From the NCBI GenBank assembly GCA_016282015.1, contig JAEEJS010000038.1:1-64000 (forward strand): a stretch of DNA of 64,000 nucleotides, written 5' to 3'. Origin of the DNA: Bacteroidales bacterium. GTDB taxonomy: Bacteria; Bacteroidota; Bacteroidia; Bacteroidales; F082. A program made the translations under genes and the position numbers. Position 1 is the stretch's first letter; each line of letters begins with the position of its first letter. The notes beneath the pieces were generated by a model. The model did not search any database, was not told the DNA's origin, and was given only the letters and a program-made list of their open reading frames with translations. This document shows positions 18,681 to 28,048 of the stretch, one piece after another.

Positions 18681-20054
18681 TTAATCGTTTAAATTATTTA
18701 TTTCCCTCCACATTTCGGAGAATGATTTTTCGGCAAATTTCGGAATCTCACGATGAACACCCCAATTCTTTTTCAGAAGCTGCTTAAAATCCATTCTGTT
18801 GAAGAAATCCTTTGACTTGTCCATGTCTTTACGGGTTTCAACTTTTTTTCTGATAAAGTTGTAAACCCCGCGTTCGGCCAGCAGCGACTTGTCTTCTTTG
18901 ATAATATCAACTCTGTTTCTAAGTAGCAAATCGCTTATCTTTATATTCATCGGGCAATACTGCTCACACTGACGGCAGGTTCCGCACAGAGTGGCCAGAT
19001 GAGCGGCCTCCTCTGGGTTGCCGGCTATAGCCAGTACAGCTCCAACTGGACCGGGCACCGCACTGTCGTACACATGTCCGCCTATGGTGTTGAACACCGG
19101 ACAGACACTGTGACAGGCACCGCAATTTATACATGTAAGTATCTGGCGCTGCACCTCATGTTCCATAATGCGAGAGCGGAAGTTGTCGACCAAAATGACA
19201 TACAGTTTCTGCTGTTTACCCTTAGTTTTTGAGGGTTTGCTCAAGATAGTGCAATAAGATTTCGATTTAATCTTGGTAACTTCGTAAATCGAAGACAAAG
19301 GTATAATAGTGTTTATATCGTCAATGGAAGGAATCAGCTGGTCTATTCCCACCAAAACTATATGAATACCGGCATTTGCAACCGACTTGAGGACATTTCC
19401 GTCATTTTCAGACAGTATTATGTCGCCAGTGTCGGCAATTATAAAGTCGGCTCCTGTTATGGCCGCATCGGCTTTCAAATACTTCTCATTCAAAACCTTA
19501 CGGGTGACCGTCATCAGCTGTTTGGTATTCAGATTGTCCTTTACACCGAACTTTTCGCTGTATACATCGGCTATTTCCTGTTGCGATTTATGCGCTGCAG
19601 AATGTTTCGGATCGGATGGCCTTTCATCAAACTGATAACAGATAAAGTCGCCTGTATCGGTTTCGGTGATGTTCACTTTTTTCATCTCCAGATAAGGCAT
19701 CAGTCCTATTTCTTCTGCTACGAAACTCTTTGTTTTTACAATATTCTTAGCTTTTTCATCATTCAAAATATTGTAAACCATTTGTTTAGCCTCTTCATCG
19801 TCACAAGCCCAACGGACTATACCCTTGTTGTCTATGACATTGGTCTCAAAATCAACCAGAAGCTTATCATAGCTTTTGAAAGCCTTGTTTCTGATGTTAA
19901 AAGCCCTCGATTTCTCGAGATCCATATTGGCGTAATGGTTGGCACAGTCCTTAGCCACAGCCATAAAACTCTCGTATCGGGCCATCATCCTTTCCTGATG
20001 CTCCTTATCGAAAGCCATTTGCTTCACATGCTGGTTGAAAACTGTACCTTCCAT
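18681..20054 (-). CDS. lutB: LutB-type iron-sulfur oxidoreductase (LUD domain)
   Basis: 457 residues. An N-terminal LUD domain (IADTGDIILSENDGN is typical) is followed by two ferredoxin-like clusters, CINCGACHSVCPVF and CGTCRQCEQYCPMN, and a C-terminal tail with RKDMDKSKDFF as in LutB. With LutA and LutC it oxidises L-lactate to pyruvate; neither partner is encoded next to it. It starts 16 bp after rpiB, so the two probably share a transcript. Confidence 0.9.
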   Translation of the reverse strand: MEGTVFNQHVKQMAFDKEHQERMMARYESFMAVAKDCANHYANMDLEKSRAFNIRNKAFKSYDKLLVDFETNVIDNKGIVRWACDDEEAKQMVYNILNDEKAKNIVKTKSFVAEEIGLMPYLEMKKVNITETDTGDFICYQFDERPSDPKHSAAHKSQQEIADVYSEKFGVKDNLNTKQLMTVTRKVLNEKYLKADAAITGADFIIADTGDIILSENDGNVLKSVANAGIHIVLVGIDQLIPSIDDINTIIPLSSIYEVTKIKSKSYCTILSKPSKTKGKQQKLYVILVDNFRSRIMEHEVQRQILTCINCGACHSVCPVFNTIGGHVYDSAVPGPVGAVLAIAGNPEEAAHLATLCGTCRQCEQYCPMNIKISDLLLRNRVDIIKEDKSLLAERGVYNFIRKKVETRKDMDKSKDFFNRMDFKQLLKKNWGVHREIPKFAEKSFSEMWREINNLND

Positions 20055-20070
20055 TGTTTTTATTTTAGAA

Positions 20071-20505
20071 TTAAAGGTCTATCTTAGCTATTCTTCTTTC
20101 GTGACGACCGCCTTCAAAACCGGTGTTCAAAAATGCCTCAACTATCTCCCAAGCCAATTCATTGCTGATGAATCTGCCAGGCAAGGCCAAAATATTTGCG
20201 TTGTTATGCTGACGGGCCAGTTTTCCAAGTTCAACATTCCAGCATAAGGCTGCGCGTACATGAGGATGGTGGTTGGCAGTCATCTGGGCTCCGTTTCCAC
20301 TGCCGCAAAGTATGATGCCAAGTGGATATTTTCCGTCCTGAATATCCTGAGCCAACGGATGTATCATATCCGGATAATCGACACTTTCTTCTGAGAAGCA
20401 GCCGTAATCCTTTAACTGATAACCTTTATCTTTCAGTTTCTCAATAAGATACTGTTTCATTGCAAATCCGCCGTGATCAGATGCTATAGGAATAATTTGA
20501 TTCAT
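20071..20505 (-). CDS. rpiB: Ribose-5-phosphate isomerase B
   Basis: 144 residues, full length for the RpiB/LacA family. PIASDHGGFAMK at the N-terminus, YPDMIHPLAQDI, the catalytic Cys region GIILCGSGNGAQMTAN and the ALCWNVELGKLARQHNNANILALPGR substrate loop (two pieces) are intact. It interconverts ribose-5-P and ribulose-5-P in the pentose phosphate pathway. First gene of a leftward unit with lutB; promoter at 20530-20537. Confidence 0.96.
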   Translation of the reverse strand: MNQIIPIASDHGGFAMKQYLIEKLKDKGYQLKDYGCFSEESVDYPDMIHPLAQDIQDGKYPLGIILCGSGNGAQMTANHHPHVRAALCWNVELGKLARQHNNANILALPGRFISNELAWEIVEAFLNTGFEGGRHERRIAKIDL

Positions 20506-20529
20506 ACCAAAAATGTTGAAAAATTTTTA

Positions 20530-20537
20530 CAAAAGTA
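20530..20537 (-). promoter_or_regulatory. -7 box of rpiB-lutB
   Basis: TACTTTTG on the minus strand, 24 bp before the rpiB ATG. Confidence 0.6.
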
Positions 20538-20916
20538 AAAAAACTTTTTAAAAGTGAAACCGCTTTTTATCTAATTTTTAACAACTTATAAAAAGGGGTA
20601 AAATTTGCCCTGTTTTACATCTTTTTGATTATCACATTTTTAAAAATTATCAACAATTTTTTAAAAAATTCTGTTCATAAAAAGTTACTAAAAATTGATA
20701 AAATTTTAGGGCTGTTTACAACTCGTTTTTTGGAGATTTTTTCACTGTTTATTTACCGGAATTAAACAGGAAAATAAACAGTTATTAACACGTTAAAGAT
20801 ATGATAATAAATTACTTATGTAATTATCAACACCCAATTAATTATTTCATTTTTTATTAATTCTTCCTTATTAATATTTTCAAAAAATGATAGGATGGTT
20901 CTGATGTAAATAGAAG
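20538..20916. other. Origin-like AT-rich intergenic region
   Basis: This is the longest gap outside the R-M island, lying between divergent promoters and carrying no ORF. It holds four matches to the DnaA-box form TTATnnACA: 20647-20655 (+), 20672-20680 (-), 20782-20790 (+) and 20824-20832 (+). CTGTTTA/TAAACAG occurs four times (20712 and 20745 on +, 20763 and 20775 on -). ACTGTTTATTT at 20744-20754 is perfectly inverted at 20772-20782. Long A/T runs could serve as an unwinding element. Genes on both sides mostly point outward nearby. A replication origin is an inference; dnaA is not in view. Confidence 0.4.
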
Positions 20917-20924
20917 TATATTTG
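20917..20924 (+). promoter_or_regulatory. -7 box of the M28 peptidase gene
   Basis: TATATTTG, 15 bp before the ATG at 20940. Confidence 0.6.
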
Positions 20925-20939
20925 CAAAAAATTGTCATC

Positions 20940-22184
20940 ATGAAAAATCTGTTTTTGACACTGTTTCTGACGTCGATGATTTCCATTAAGGTTTTCTCAC
21001 AGACTCAGCATATTTACGAACATGATTTTCCGCAAATTAATTCTGTCGACCCCAAGGTGGAAGCTATGCTAGAACAGTTGGATCAGGACGAGATAATGAA
21101 CTATGTGGAGCATCTGACCTCATATAGAAACCGTCGGGCAGACGGACCTTATATATATAATGTCAAGGACTGGCTGGTAAGCCAATACAATTCATTCGGT
21201 CTTGACAGCATATACCTTCATAATTTTGAAGTGATTCCATTTTGGACAACTGAGCCCAGACCTTTCACCACAGCTCCCAATGTTTTAGCCATTCAACCTG
21301 GCAAGACCCATCCTGAAGAAATCGTAATATGCGGTGCCCATTTTGATTCAACTGTCAGATTGGAAGAGCCTTACGATGTGGATACAGTATATTCTCCAGG
21401 TGCGGACGACAATGCCTCCGGTGTGGCTGGAATATTGGCAACTGCAAGAATATTAAGCAATTATGAGTTTAAAAGAACTATAATTTACGCCAATTGGAAT
21501 GCTGAGGAATGGGGACTTTGCGGCAGCAGTGAGTATGCCAAGCAATGCGCAGCCGACAGTTTGGATATAGTGGCATATTTCAATTTGGATATGACAGGCT
21601 ATCTTTATCCTGGCGACGATATCCATATTCACCTTTTATATAGTAACTGCGATTCCTTGCTCGGAACATTTGTGAAACAAATAGGAAAACAATATCTGCC
21701 AGATGTAAAGCTTACTCATGCCTGGCTTTCGGGAGGAGCCGACACAGATTACTCATCATTCAACCGCAACGGTTATCAGGCAATATCTCCAAGCGAAGAT
21801 GTCAATCATATGTCACCTTTCATACATTCAGCCTACGATATCATAGGCTTGAGTGTAAACAGTCAGGATCAGATGGAGGTGTTCACCAAGTTGAATATGG
21901 CTTCAGTGGCTCTTGCGGCAGGCTTTATGGAAGAGTCAGTCAATGAAAATTTTGCTGATAATATCCATATTTATCCCAATCCGGCCGATGACTATATCAA
22001 AATAGACGGTGATTATGAAAGATTTGAGATTTTTGACTGTTTCGGAAGGAAAATATTTTATGGAAATTTATCTACAAATATCGACAAAATCTATGTAAAT
22101 AATTGGCAGTCAGGTGTTTATATCATTTTTGTCTATACAACTGACGGCAGAGTTTCGGCAAGTAAATTTTTCGTAAAATACTAA
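20940..22184 (+). CDS. M28 family zinc peptidase with T9SS sorting domain (short paralogue)
   Basis: 414 residues from the ATG at 20940, which starts a signal peptide (LFLTLFLTSMISIKVFSQ). The M28 zinc ligands are in VICGAHFDST, GADDNASGVAGI, WNAEEWGLCGSSEYA and GGADTDYSSFN. The C-terminus (IYPNPADDYIKI ... ASKFFVKY) is a T9SS type-A domain. It lacks the module found between peptidase and sorting domain in the 16.9 kb paralogue. Single-gene unit with its own promoter. Confidence 0.93.
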   Translation: MKNLFLTLFLTSMISIKVFSQTQHIYEHDFPQINSVDPKVEAMLEQLDQDEIMNYVEHLTSYRNRRADGPYIYNVKDWLVSQYNSFGLDSIYLHNFEVIPFWTTEPRPFTTAPNVLAIQPGKTHPEEIVICGAHFDSTVRLEEPYDVDTVYSPGADDNASGVAGILATARILSNYEFKRTIIYANWNAEEWGLCGSSEYAKQCAADSLDIVAYFNLDMTGYLYPGDDIHIHLLYSNCDSLLGTFVKQIGKQYLPDVKLTHAWLSGGADTDYSSFNRNGYQAISPSEDVNHMSPFIHSAYDIIGLSVNSQDQMEVFTKLNMASVALAAGFMEESVNENFADNIHIYPNPADDYIKIDGDYERFEIFDCFGRKIFYGNLSTNIDKIYVNNWQSGVYIIFVYTTDGRVSASKFFVKY

Positions 22185-22226
22185 ACTTTTAGTAATTTAG
22201 TAATTGACAAGCTTTGAAAAATAACT

Positions 22227-22234
22227 TACTTTTG
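22227..22234 (+). promoter_or_regulatory. Promoter of the two-component system
   Basis: TACTTTTG, with TTGAC at 22204-22208 about 18 bp upstream as the -33 element; 18 bp before the ATG at 22253. Confidence 0.6.
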
Positions 22235-22252
22235 CGTTGTCAATTAAAGCTT

Positions 22253-24400
22253 ATGAGAAAAATTTTACTTATTTTATTCTCATTTTTACTGGTTTCATGT
22301 AATCATAATCAGGTTCTGACAGATTATCAAAAGAAGATAATTAGTCTGAATCATAAAGCTTTCAACGAGCGTCTGTATGATTCGGAATATGCCTTGGATT
22401 GCGCCGATTCAGCTTTAAAAATGCTTTACAACGACTCAATAAATCTTATTGACTATAATCCTGACTTTTATTATAACAATGTTGCAAGAGCCTTAAACTC
22501 AAAGGCATACGAGAATTTTCTGCTCTCCAATTTCAAAGAAGCCGAGCAAAATCTGATTGATATCAATAAAATAAGGGAGTCTTATCCTAACAAAACCGCC
22601 GAACATAACATCTCCCAGATTATCAAGGCTAAAATGATGATGCGTCTGCGTGCCTCATGGGAAGCCGACATGCTGCTTGAAAACATAAAGTGTAAAGGCA
22701 ACAAAACCGACACACTTTGCCATTGGGCCCAAAGCCAGTACTACATCACAAAGCTATTTCTCAACTGTTTCTACCGTGACGGAAAATATCAGTACAACGA
22801 GCTTGTGAAAACCATTTACGAGATAGAGCAGGGGGCCAGGAACAACAGTCTGATAGTTGACGAAACCCAAGCATATTCACTGTATTACACCTTGACAGAG
22901 TCTTGTCAGATACTTGCCCATGTTTCACAGTTCTATCAAAATGAAGAGGAGAAAAATGTGCTTTATCTGAAAAAATCGGTTGACTATCTCAAGAAAAGCC
23001 TACAGATGATGGATGAAAACCAAAGGGTGAGCAATTACGATCTGGCCAACAATCTTCAGACTTTGTCGGGAATTATCAACGATATCAACAGAAATCCTGA
23101 TTACGGCATCATAGAAGTCGATTTGAATGAAATATTGTTGATATTAAAGAAAAACGCCAAGAAATTCGGAGTCAGTTATCCTATAAAAACAGGTTTTTAT
23201 GATAATACTCTGAAGATGAATCTGCTGATTCATGCCGACAGTCTGTTCTTGGAGACCCGCAATCCTTATCAGATAATTGCTTCAAAATCAATGATTGCCG
23301 ATTATTATATCCGTGATAATGAATATGTTAAAGCCAGACCGTATCTGCTTTACGCAAAATGTTTCATGGATTCAATCAATAATAATGAGAGCCCGGATAT
23401 CCCTTCGATTTATAAGTTCAGGAACACCACCTCCAAAATGGCCGAACGTATTTATCTTGGTCTTATACGCACTCAGGCTTCAGACAATCCAAATGAGATA
23501 ATGAATTGGTTCTCAATGTATCAGAGCGAATCGCACAAAGCTTTTGAGAAAGAGAAATTCGACTTTAACTACATGGAGCTTCGTTCGGTAGAGAAGGAGA
23601 ACCGAAAGAAAATGACCTATCTGTATCTGTCGTTATTGTTGTTGTTTGTGGCATTTGCGATGTTTTTCGTGTTCTTCAGCTATGCCCATCGCAGCAACCG
23701 TCTCTTGAAAAAACAGAAGGAGCTGGATCTGGAGCGCATTGCCAATGTGGAAACCTGTCTGTCGATTTTCCGTCATGACATGTCACCTTTTATAATGTTC
23801 TTGCAAAGAGACAACATACCCGATGAAATAAAGCACGATGCCCTGAACAAACTAATTGTGACTTTGAACAACACCATGCGTTGGATAAACCTTTCCACTC
23901 CCAACGGACTGCCGTTCAAAAAGACAATATTTGTGCTTAACGACGTGTTTGAAGATGTTTCCAAGGGAATCACATCACCTTCACCTGATGTTAAGCTGTT
24001 TTTCAGCAAGGCTCCATGCAAAGTTGTAGGTGACAGCAATCTGGTGGAAATCATGCTTAGAAACCTGATTAACAACGCCTTGCAGTTTACAACCGAAGGC
24101 TATGTGAGGGTTAGCGCCAAGAGATACGAAGAGGACAGGAATTTTATACAGGTTACGGTTGAGGATACCGGTTGCGGCATACCGAAAGAGCGTCTCGACG
24201 AGCTGTTCCGCTCAGACAAATTCATTGAAAAAGAAAACTCACAGAATAACGGACATCACGGCTTCGGCCTGATACTGTGCGCCTATATCATCAAAAAACA
24301 CGACGATGAGACCCGCCGCGGATGCAAGATATGGGTGGAGAGTGAGGTTGGAAAAGGAACAAAAATACATTTCATATTATGCGCGACTACATCAACATAA
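22253..24400 (+). CDS. Sensor histidine kinase with lipobox-like N-terminus and helical sensor region
   Basis: 716 residues from the ATG at 22253. The first residues form a lipoprotein-like signal (LILFSFLLVSC, Cys17). About 430 helical, TPR-like residues follow, then one membrane helix (about 453-475), a DHp segment with FRHDMSPF (His508), and a HATPase domain: N box NLINNALQF, G1 VEDTGCGIP, G2 HHGFGLILCAY. It would sense outside the inner membrane and phosphorylate the regulator whose start overlaps its 3' end by 22 bp. No signal is known. Confidence 0.85.
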   Translation: MRKILLILFSFLLVSCNHNQVLTDYQKKIISLNHKAFNERLYDSEYALDCADSALKMLYNDSINLIDYNPDFYYNNVARALNSKAYENFLLSNFKEAEQNLIDINKIRESYPNKTAEHNISQIIKAKMMMRLRASWEADMLLENIKCKGNKTDTLCHWAQSQYYITKLFLNCFYRDGKYQYNELVKTIYEIEQGARNNSLIVDETQAYSLYYTLTESCQILAHVSQFYQNEEEKNVLYLKKSVDYLKKSLQMMDENQRVSNYDLANNLQTLSGIINDINRNPDYGIIEVDLNEILLILKKNAKKFGVSYPIKTGFYDNTLKMNLLIHADSLFLETRNPYQIIASKSMIADYYIRDNEYVKARPYLLYAKCFMDSINNNESPDIPSIYKFRNTTSKMAERIYLGLIRTQASDNPNEIMNWFSMYQSESHKAFEKEKFDFNYMELRSVEKENRKKMTYLYLSLLLLFVAFAMFFVFFSYAHRSNRLLKKQKELDLERIANVETCLSIFRHDMSPFIMFLQRDNIPDEIKHDALNKLIVTLNNTMRWINLSTPNGLPFKKTIFVLNDVFEDVSKGITSPSPDVKLFFSKAPCKVVGDSNLVEIMLRNLINNALQFTTEGYVRVSAKRYEEDRNFIQVTVEDTGCGIPKERLDELFRSDKFIEKENSQNNGHHGFGLILCAYIIKKHDDETRRGCKIWVESEVGKGTKIHFILCATTST

Positions 24401-25230
24401 TAGTAATTGACGACGAGTCGTTAATCAGAAAATCAATCGCTTACGAGTTTTCTCATAACAAGCAGGAGATTACAGTGGCGGCCAAGGACGACAATTTCTG
24501 CACTAAGGAAATACGTCTGCTGGGAACCTTTGGCACCAAGAGCGAGCTGTTCGATTTCTTGGATAACCCCGATAACGAAAAACCTGATTACGCCTTGGTC
24601 GACATGCAGTTTCCAAGTCAAGCCGAGCCGACCGGAGGCATCACCCTTACCAAGGAGATTTTGGGAGGCGGCTACACCAATCAGGAGGGAGACGACATAA
24701 AAATTGTCATCATAACCTCGCGTTTCGATTACCCGGCCGAAGATGAAATCAACCGTGACCAGAAAATCAAGGAGATAAACCGAGTCATCATAGATTCCCT
24801 CATGGCAGGAGCCAATGCCTTTGTGAGCAAAAACGCCACCGAAGGTTTCGAGATAGAGAATTTCACCCGTGCCATAGCCTGTCTGGAAAGAGGCGAGCGC
24901 TACTATTTCAACCATCCGGTACTGCAAACTCTGGTTGAGTCTGCATCCGACTCGGTGCAGCAAAACTTCTACAGCTTGAAGCAGTGCATGAACTACAATG
25001 TGACCATGCGCGAGCGTGAGCTGCTGATAGGTCTGGCGCGTGGCGAGACAGCCATGCAGGTGGCCAACCGTATCTATGGCAAGGCCGACGACTCGCAAAT
25101 CAAGTCTATACAAAACCTGCAGAGAGCCTTGGCCGACAGGATGAATAACGGCGACAACAAGGCGTCGGCACTGGTGGCAAGAGCTATATTCCTTGGAATT
25201 TTAACTGAAGATGATGTTTATAAAAAATAA
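24379..25230 (+). CDS. Response regulator with REC and C-terminal helix-turn-helix
   Basis: 283 residues. The receiver domain has the acidic pair VIDDES, phospho-acceptor Asp75 in YALVDMQFP, IITSRF for the Thr/Ser switch, and VSKNAT for the conserved Lys. The receiver is longer than usual between Asp75 and the Ser switch. The C-terminal third (MRERELLIGLARGETAMQVANRIYG) resembles a LuxR-like HTH. It is coupled to the upstream kinase by a 22-bp overlap and precedes a secreted-protein gene by 5 bp, which may be its target or a cotranscribed partner. Confidence 0.85.
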   Translation: MRDYINIIVIDDESLIRKSIAYEFSHNKQEITVAAKDDNFCTKEIRLLGTFGTKSELFDFLDNPDNEKPDYALVDMQFPSQAEPTGGITLTKEILGGGYTNQEGDDIKIVIITSRFDYPAEDEINRDQKIKEINRVIIDSLMAGANAFVSKNATEGFEIENFTRAIACLERGERYYFNHPVLQTLVESASDSVQQNFYSLKQCMNYNVTMRERELLIGLARGETAMQVANRIYGKADDSQIKSIQNLQRALADRMNNGDNKASALVARAIFLGILTEDDVYKK

Positions 25231-25235
25231 CTGAT

Positions 25236-26771
25236 ATGAAAAAATTTACACTTCTCATTGCAGCGCTGATGATGGCGTTTGAGATGACGGCCCAGTGGCA
25301 TCCGGGGGCCGAGATCAACATCAACAATGTCAAGACGACATTGTATGGAACCGGAAATTTCTTCAGGATGCGAGGACAAACTGAGGTTAACGATTATGGT
25401 TATTATGTGCCTTCAACTGGAACGGCATATACCATATTTCAGAACACACTTTGGATAGGAGGTCTGGATGAGAATGACAGCCTTCATGTGGCAGCTGTGC
25501 GCTTTAACCAGTTGGGCGAAGACTTCTGGTCGGGTCCGTTGCGTGTTACTAATGCTTCGACAGATATCTTCACCGTGATGGATTATCATCATGTGTGGAA
25601 GGTGTCACGCTCTGATATTGAAGCACTTATAGCTAATCCTGGTGGCGATATTACTGAGGATATACTCACTTGGCCGGCTCACGGCAACGTAGATGACGGT
25701 TTCGCTGAAAACTTGGCTCCTTTTGTAGATGTTGACGGCGACGGCGTTTATAATCCTCGTAACGGAGACTATCCGGATATACTTGGCGATATGGCACTTT
25801 ATTGCATTTATAACGATAACTATGACTATTATAATAGTGGTCATGTTGTTCATGGTGAGACAGGCGGAGCGCCTCTTGGAATAGAGATTCATTGCATGCT
25901 ATACGGTTTCAACGCCCCTGACGATGAAATACTGAACAACACTCTTTTCATGCGACAGTGGATTTACAATCGCTCAGCCAACGATTATCATGATATGTAT
26001 ATAGGTTCTTGGACCGATTACGATATCGGTTATTCCCGTGACGACTACAACGGCTGTAACGTCAAGAACGGTTATTATTATGGTTATAACGGCAGTGTTA
26101 TCGATGGCTCAGGCCAACCCGAGGCATACGGTCCTAATCCTCCAGCACAGCTTATAATGATTCTTGGTGGTCCTACCATGACACCCGATGGTTTGGACAA
26201 CCCAAAATATGACGCTGCTGGTCACCAGATAGTGGATGAAAGTATCAACGGACTTGGTTTCGGAGATGGAATCATTGATAATGAACGACTTGGTATGACG
26301 AGTTTTGTTTATCATGACAACCATAATGCTATAAACGGTGACCCTGAGTATGCTCAAGATTATTACAATATGATGCAAGGTTTATGGAGACACGGAGAAC
26401 CTATTATGTATGGCGGGGACGGAGTTGACGGACATCCTGGAGTTGTCGGACCTGAATGTAAGTTCATGTTCCCATACGATTCCGATCCGTATAATTGGGG
26501 CACTGGCGGTGTGATGCCTAACGGCGGCTATAACCAGAACAACTTCTATTGGAGTGAACAAACCGGCAACAACGGTATGCCAAATACAGTCGGCGACCGC
26601 CGCGGAATGGCGTCATCCGGACCATTCACCTTCGAAAGCGGCACTGTGCAGGTTTTCGACAGAGCATACGTGACATGCTGGTTCAACGGTTATCCGTTCA
26701 GCACTGATGAAGCTGACAGATGGGCTACATACATCAAAGAGTATTTCATGAATAATTTGTATAACGAATAA
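25236..26771 (+). CDS. Large exported protein of unknown function
   Basis: 511 residues with signal peptide (LLIAALMMAFEMTAQW). The sequence is rich in aromatic, Gly, Asp and Asn residues, with a calcium-binding-like FVDVDGDGVYNPRNGDYPDI. It resembles surface or secreted proteins of T9SS-bearing Bacteroidetes, but the C-terminus (YIKEYFMNNLYNE) has no recognisable sorting domain. It is the third gene of the apparent two-component operon. No enzymatic motif recognised. Confidence 0.7.
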   Translation: MKKFTLLIAALMMAFEMTAQWHPGAEININNVKTTLYGTGNFFRMRGQTEVNDYGYYVPSTGTAYTIFQNTLWIGGLDENDSLHVAAVRFNQLGEDFWSGPLRVTNASTDIFTVMDYHHVWKVSRSDIEALIANPGGDITEDILTWPAHGNVDDGFAENLAPFVDVDGDGVYNPRNGDYPDILGDMALYCIYNDNYDYYNSGHVVHGETGGAPLGIEIHCMLYGFNAPDDEILNNTLFMRQWIYNRSANDYHDMYIGSWTDYDIGYSRDDYNGCNVKNGYYYGYNGSVIDGSGQPEAYGPNPPAQLIMILGGPTMTPDGLDNPKYDAAGHQIVDESINGLGFGDGIIDNERLGMTSFVYHDNHNAINGDPEYAQDYYNMMQGLWRHGEPIMYGGDGVDGHPGVVGPECKFMFPYDSDPYNWGTGGVMPNGGYNQNNFYWSEQTGNNGMPNTVGDRRGMASSGPFTFESGTVQVFDRAYVTCWFNGYPFSTDEADRWATYIKEYFMNNLYNE

Positions 26772-26782
26772 AACTTACGGTT

Positions 26783-28048
26783 ATGAAAAAATTATCATAT
26801 ATAGTGTTATTTCTCATCCTGGGGATGAATATAACAGCCCAGAGCGTATGGGACGGCAAGCGTGAAGCCATCAGAAACGGTTCGGGTACAGAAAACGACC
26901 CTTATCTGATTGAAAATGCCCAGCAGTTAGCATGGTTTGTGTACACCGTCAATTGGGATTATGCACCTTGGACAAATGATCAGCATTTTTTGCTTACTAC
27001 CGACATAAATCTTAACGGAAGCCCTGATAACCAATGGATTCCGATAGGTGCCGGTCCGTCAGCAAGTGGTAGTAAATACTTTAATGGTGTTATAGACGGA
27101 GGTTTCCATAAAATAAGCGGTTTTTATATCGATAATGATAATGCCATTGGTGATAAAAACTCTATGTGGGAATCCTCTTTCGCGGCTTTCTTTGTACAGC
27201 TTGGCAATAATGCCACGGTGAAAAATCTGTATTTGGAAGGTTCTGTGACAAATGATATGAAATCGGCTGGTTTTTCCGGTAAAAACGGAATATTTGAGTA
27301 TTGCGTCGCCGATGTCGATGTGGAATCGGATAAAAGCACAGTTGCCGGATTTGTAGCCATGGGCAATCCTACAATAGAATTTAGTGCAAACTTAGGTGAT
27401 ATCAAGGGCTATCAAGGTGTAGGCGGTTTTATAGGTATAAATGGTATTGTCCGTAATTGCTACAATACAGGAAAAATTGAAGGTGATGACGCAGTTGGTG
27501 GAATCGCCGGCAGAAGCACTGAAATTGTCAATTGTTATAATGTTGGTGAAATTGTTTGTGGAAACGGCACTAACAAAAAAGGCGGAATAGTAGGTTTCTT
27601 TCCTTCAAGCGGTAATGTCACCAATTGCTACTATCTTGAAAGCTGCATGGACGGGTCGAATGGATATGGCGAGCCTAAGACAGCTGGGTTTATGCGCTCC
27701 CGCGATTTTGTCGACCTGCTCAACAACGATACCAACGTTTGGGTGATGGACGAAAAGTTTACCAACGACGGCTACCCGGTGTTCGGCAATGTGGAATTCG
27801 GAATTAATGAGAATTTCTTCGACAACACCGATCTGGTTGTGGTATTTCCGAACCCTGCCGCCGACTATATCAATGTGCTTGGCGATGCCTTGTCATGCGA
27901 AATTTACGATATGGTCGGACGTCGTGTAAAAACAGTATCCGGCAATATCGACAATATCTCTGTAACTGATTTGAATACAGGAGTTTACATGATACGATTC
28001 ACCATGCGCAACGGCAGCGTAGTGACAAAGAAAATAGTGAAAAAGTAG
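26783..28048 (+). CDS. GLUG-motif repeat protein with T9SS sorting domain
   Basis: 421 residues with signal peptide (YIVLFLILGMNITAQS). The central region has beta-helix-type repeats of the GLUG kind: VGGFIGINGIVRNCYNTG, VGGIAGRSTEIVNCYNVGE, GGIVGFFPSSGNVTNCYYLE, preceded by a PYLIENAQQLAWF repeat start. The C-terminus (VFPNPAADYINV ... VVTKKIVKK) is a T9SS type-A domain. Such proteins are often adhesins or surface-layer components. It follows the unknown exported protein by 11 bp in the same direction. Confidence 0.88.
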   Translation: MKKLSYIVLFLILGMNITAQSVWDGKREAIRNGSGTENDPYLIENAQQLAWFVYTVNWDYAPWTNDQHFLLTTDINLNGSPDNQWIPIGAGPSASGSKYFNGVIDGGFHKISGFYIDNDNAIGDKNSMWESSFAAFFVQLGNNATVKNLYLEGSVTNDMKSAGFSGKNGIFEYCVADVDVESDKSTVAGFVAMGNPTIEFSANLGDIKGYQGVGGFIGINGIVRNCYNTGKIEGDDAVGGIAGRSTEIVNCYNVGEIVCGNGTNKKGGIVGFFPSSGNVTNCYYLESCMDGSNGYGEPKTAGFMRSRDFVDLLNNDTNVWVMDEKFTNDGYPVFGNVEFGINENFFDNTDLVVVFPNPAADYINVLGDALSCEIYDMVGRRVKTVSGNIDNISVTDLNTGVYMIRFTMRNGSVVTKKIVKK

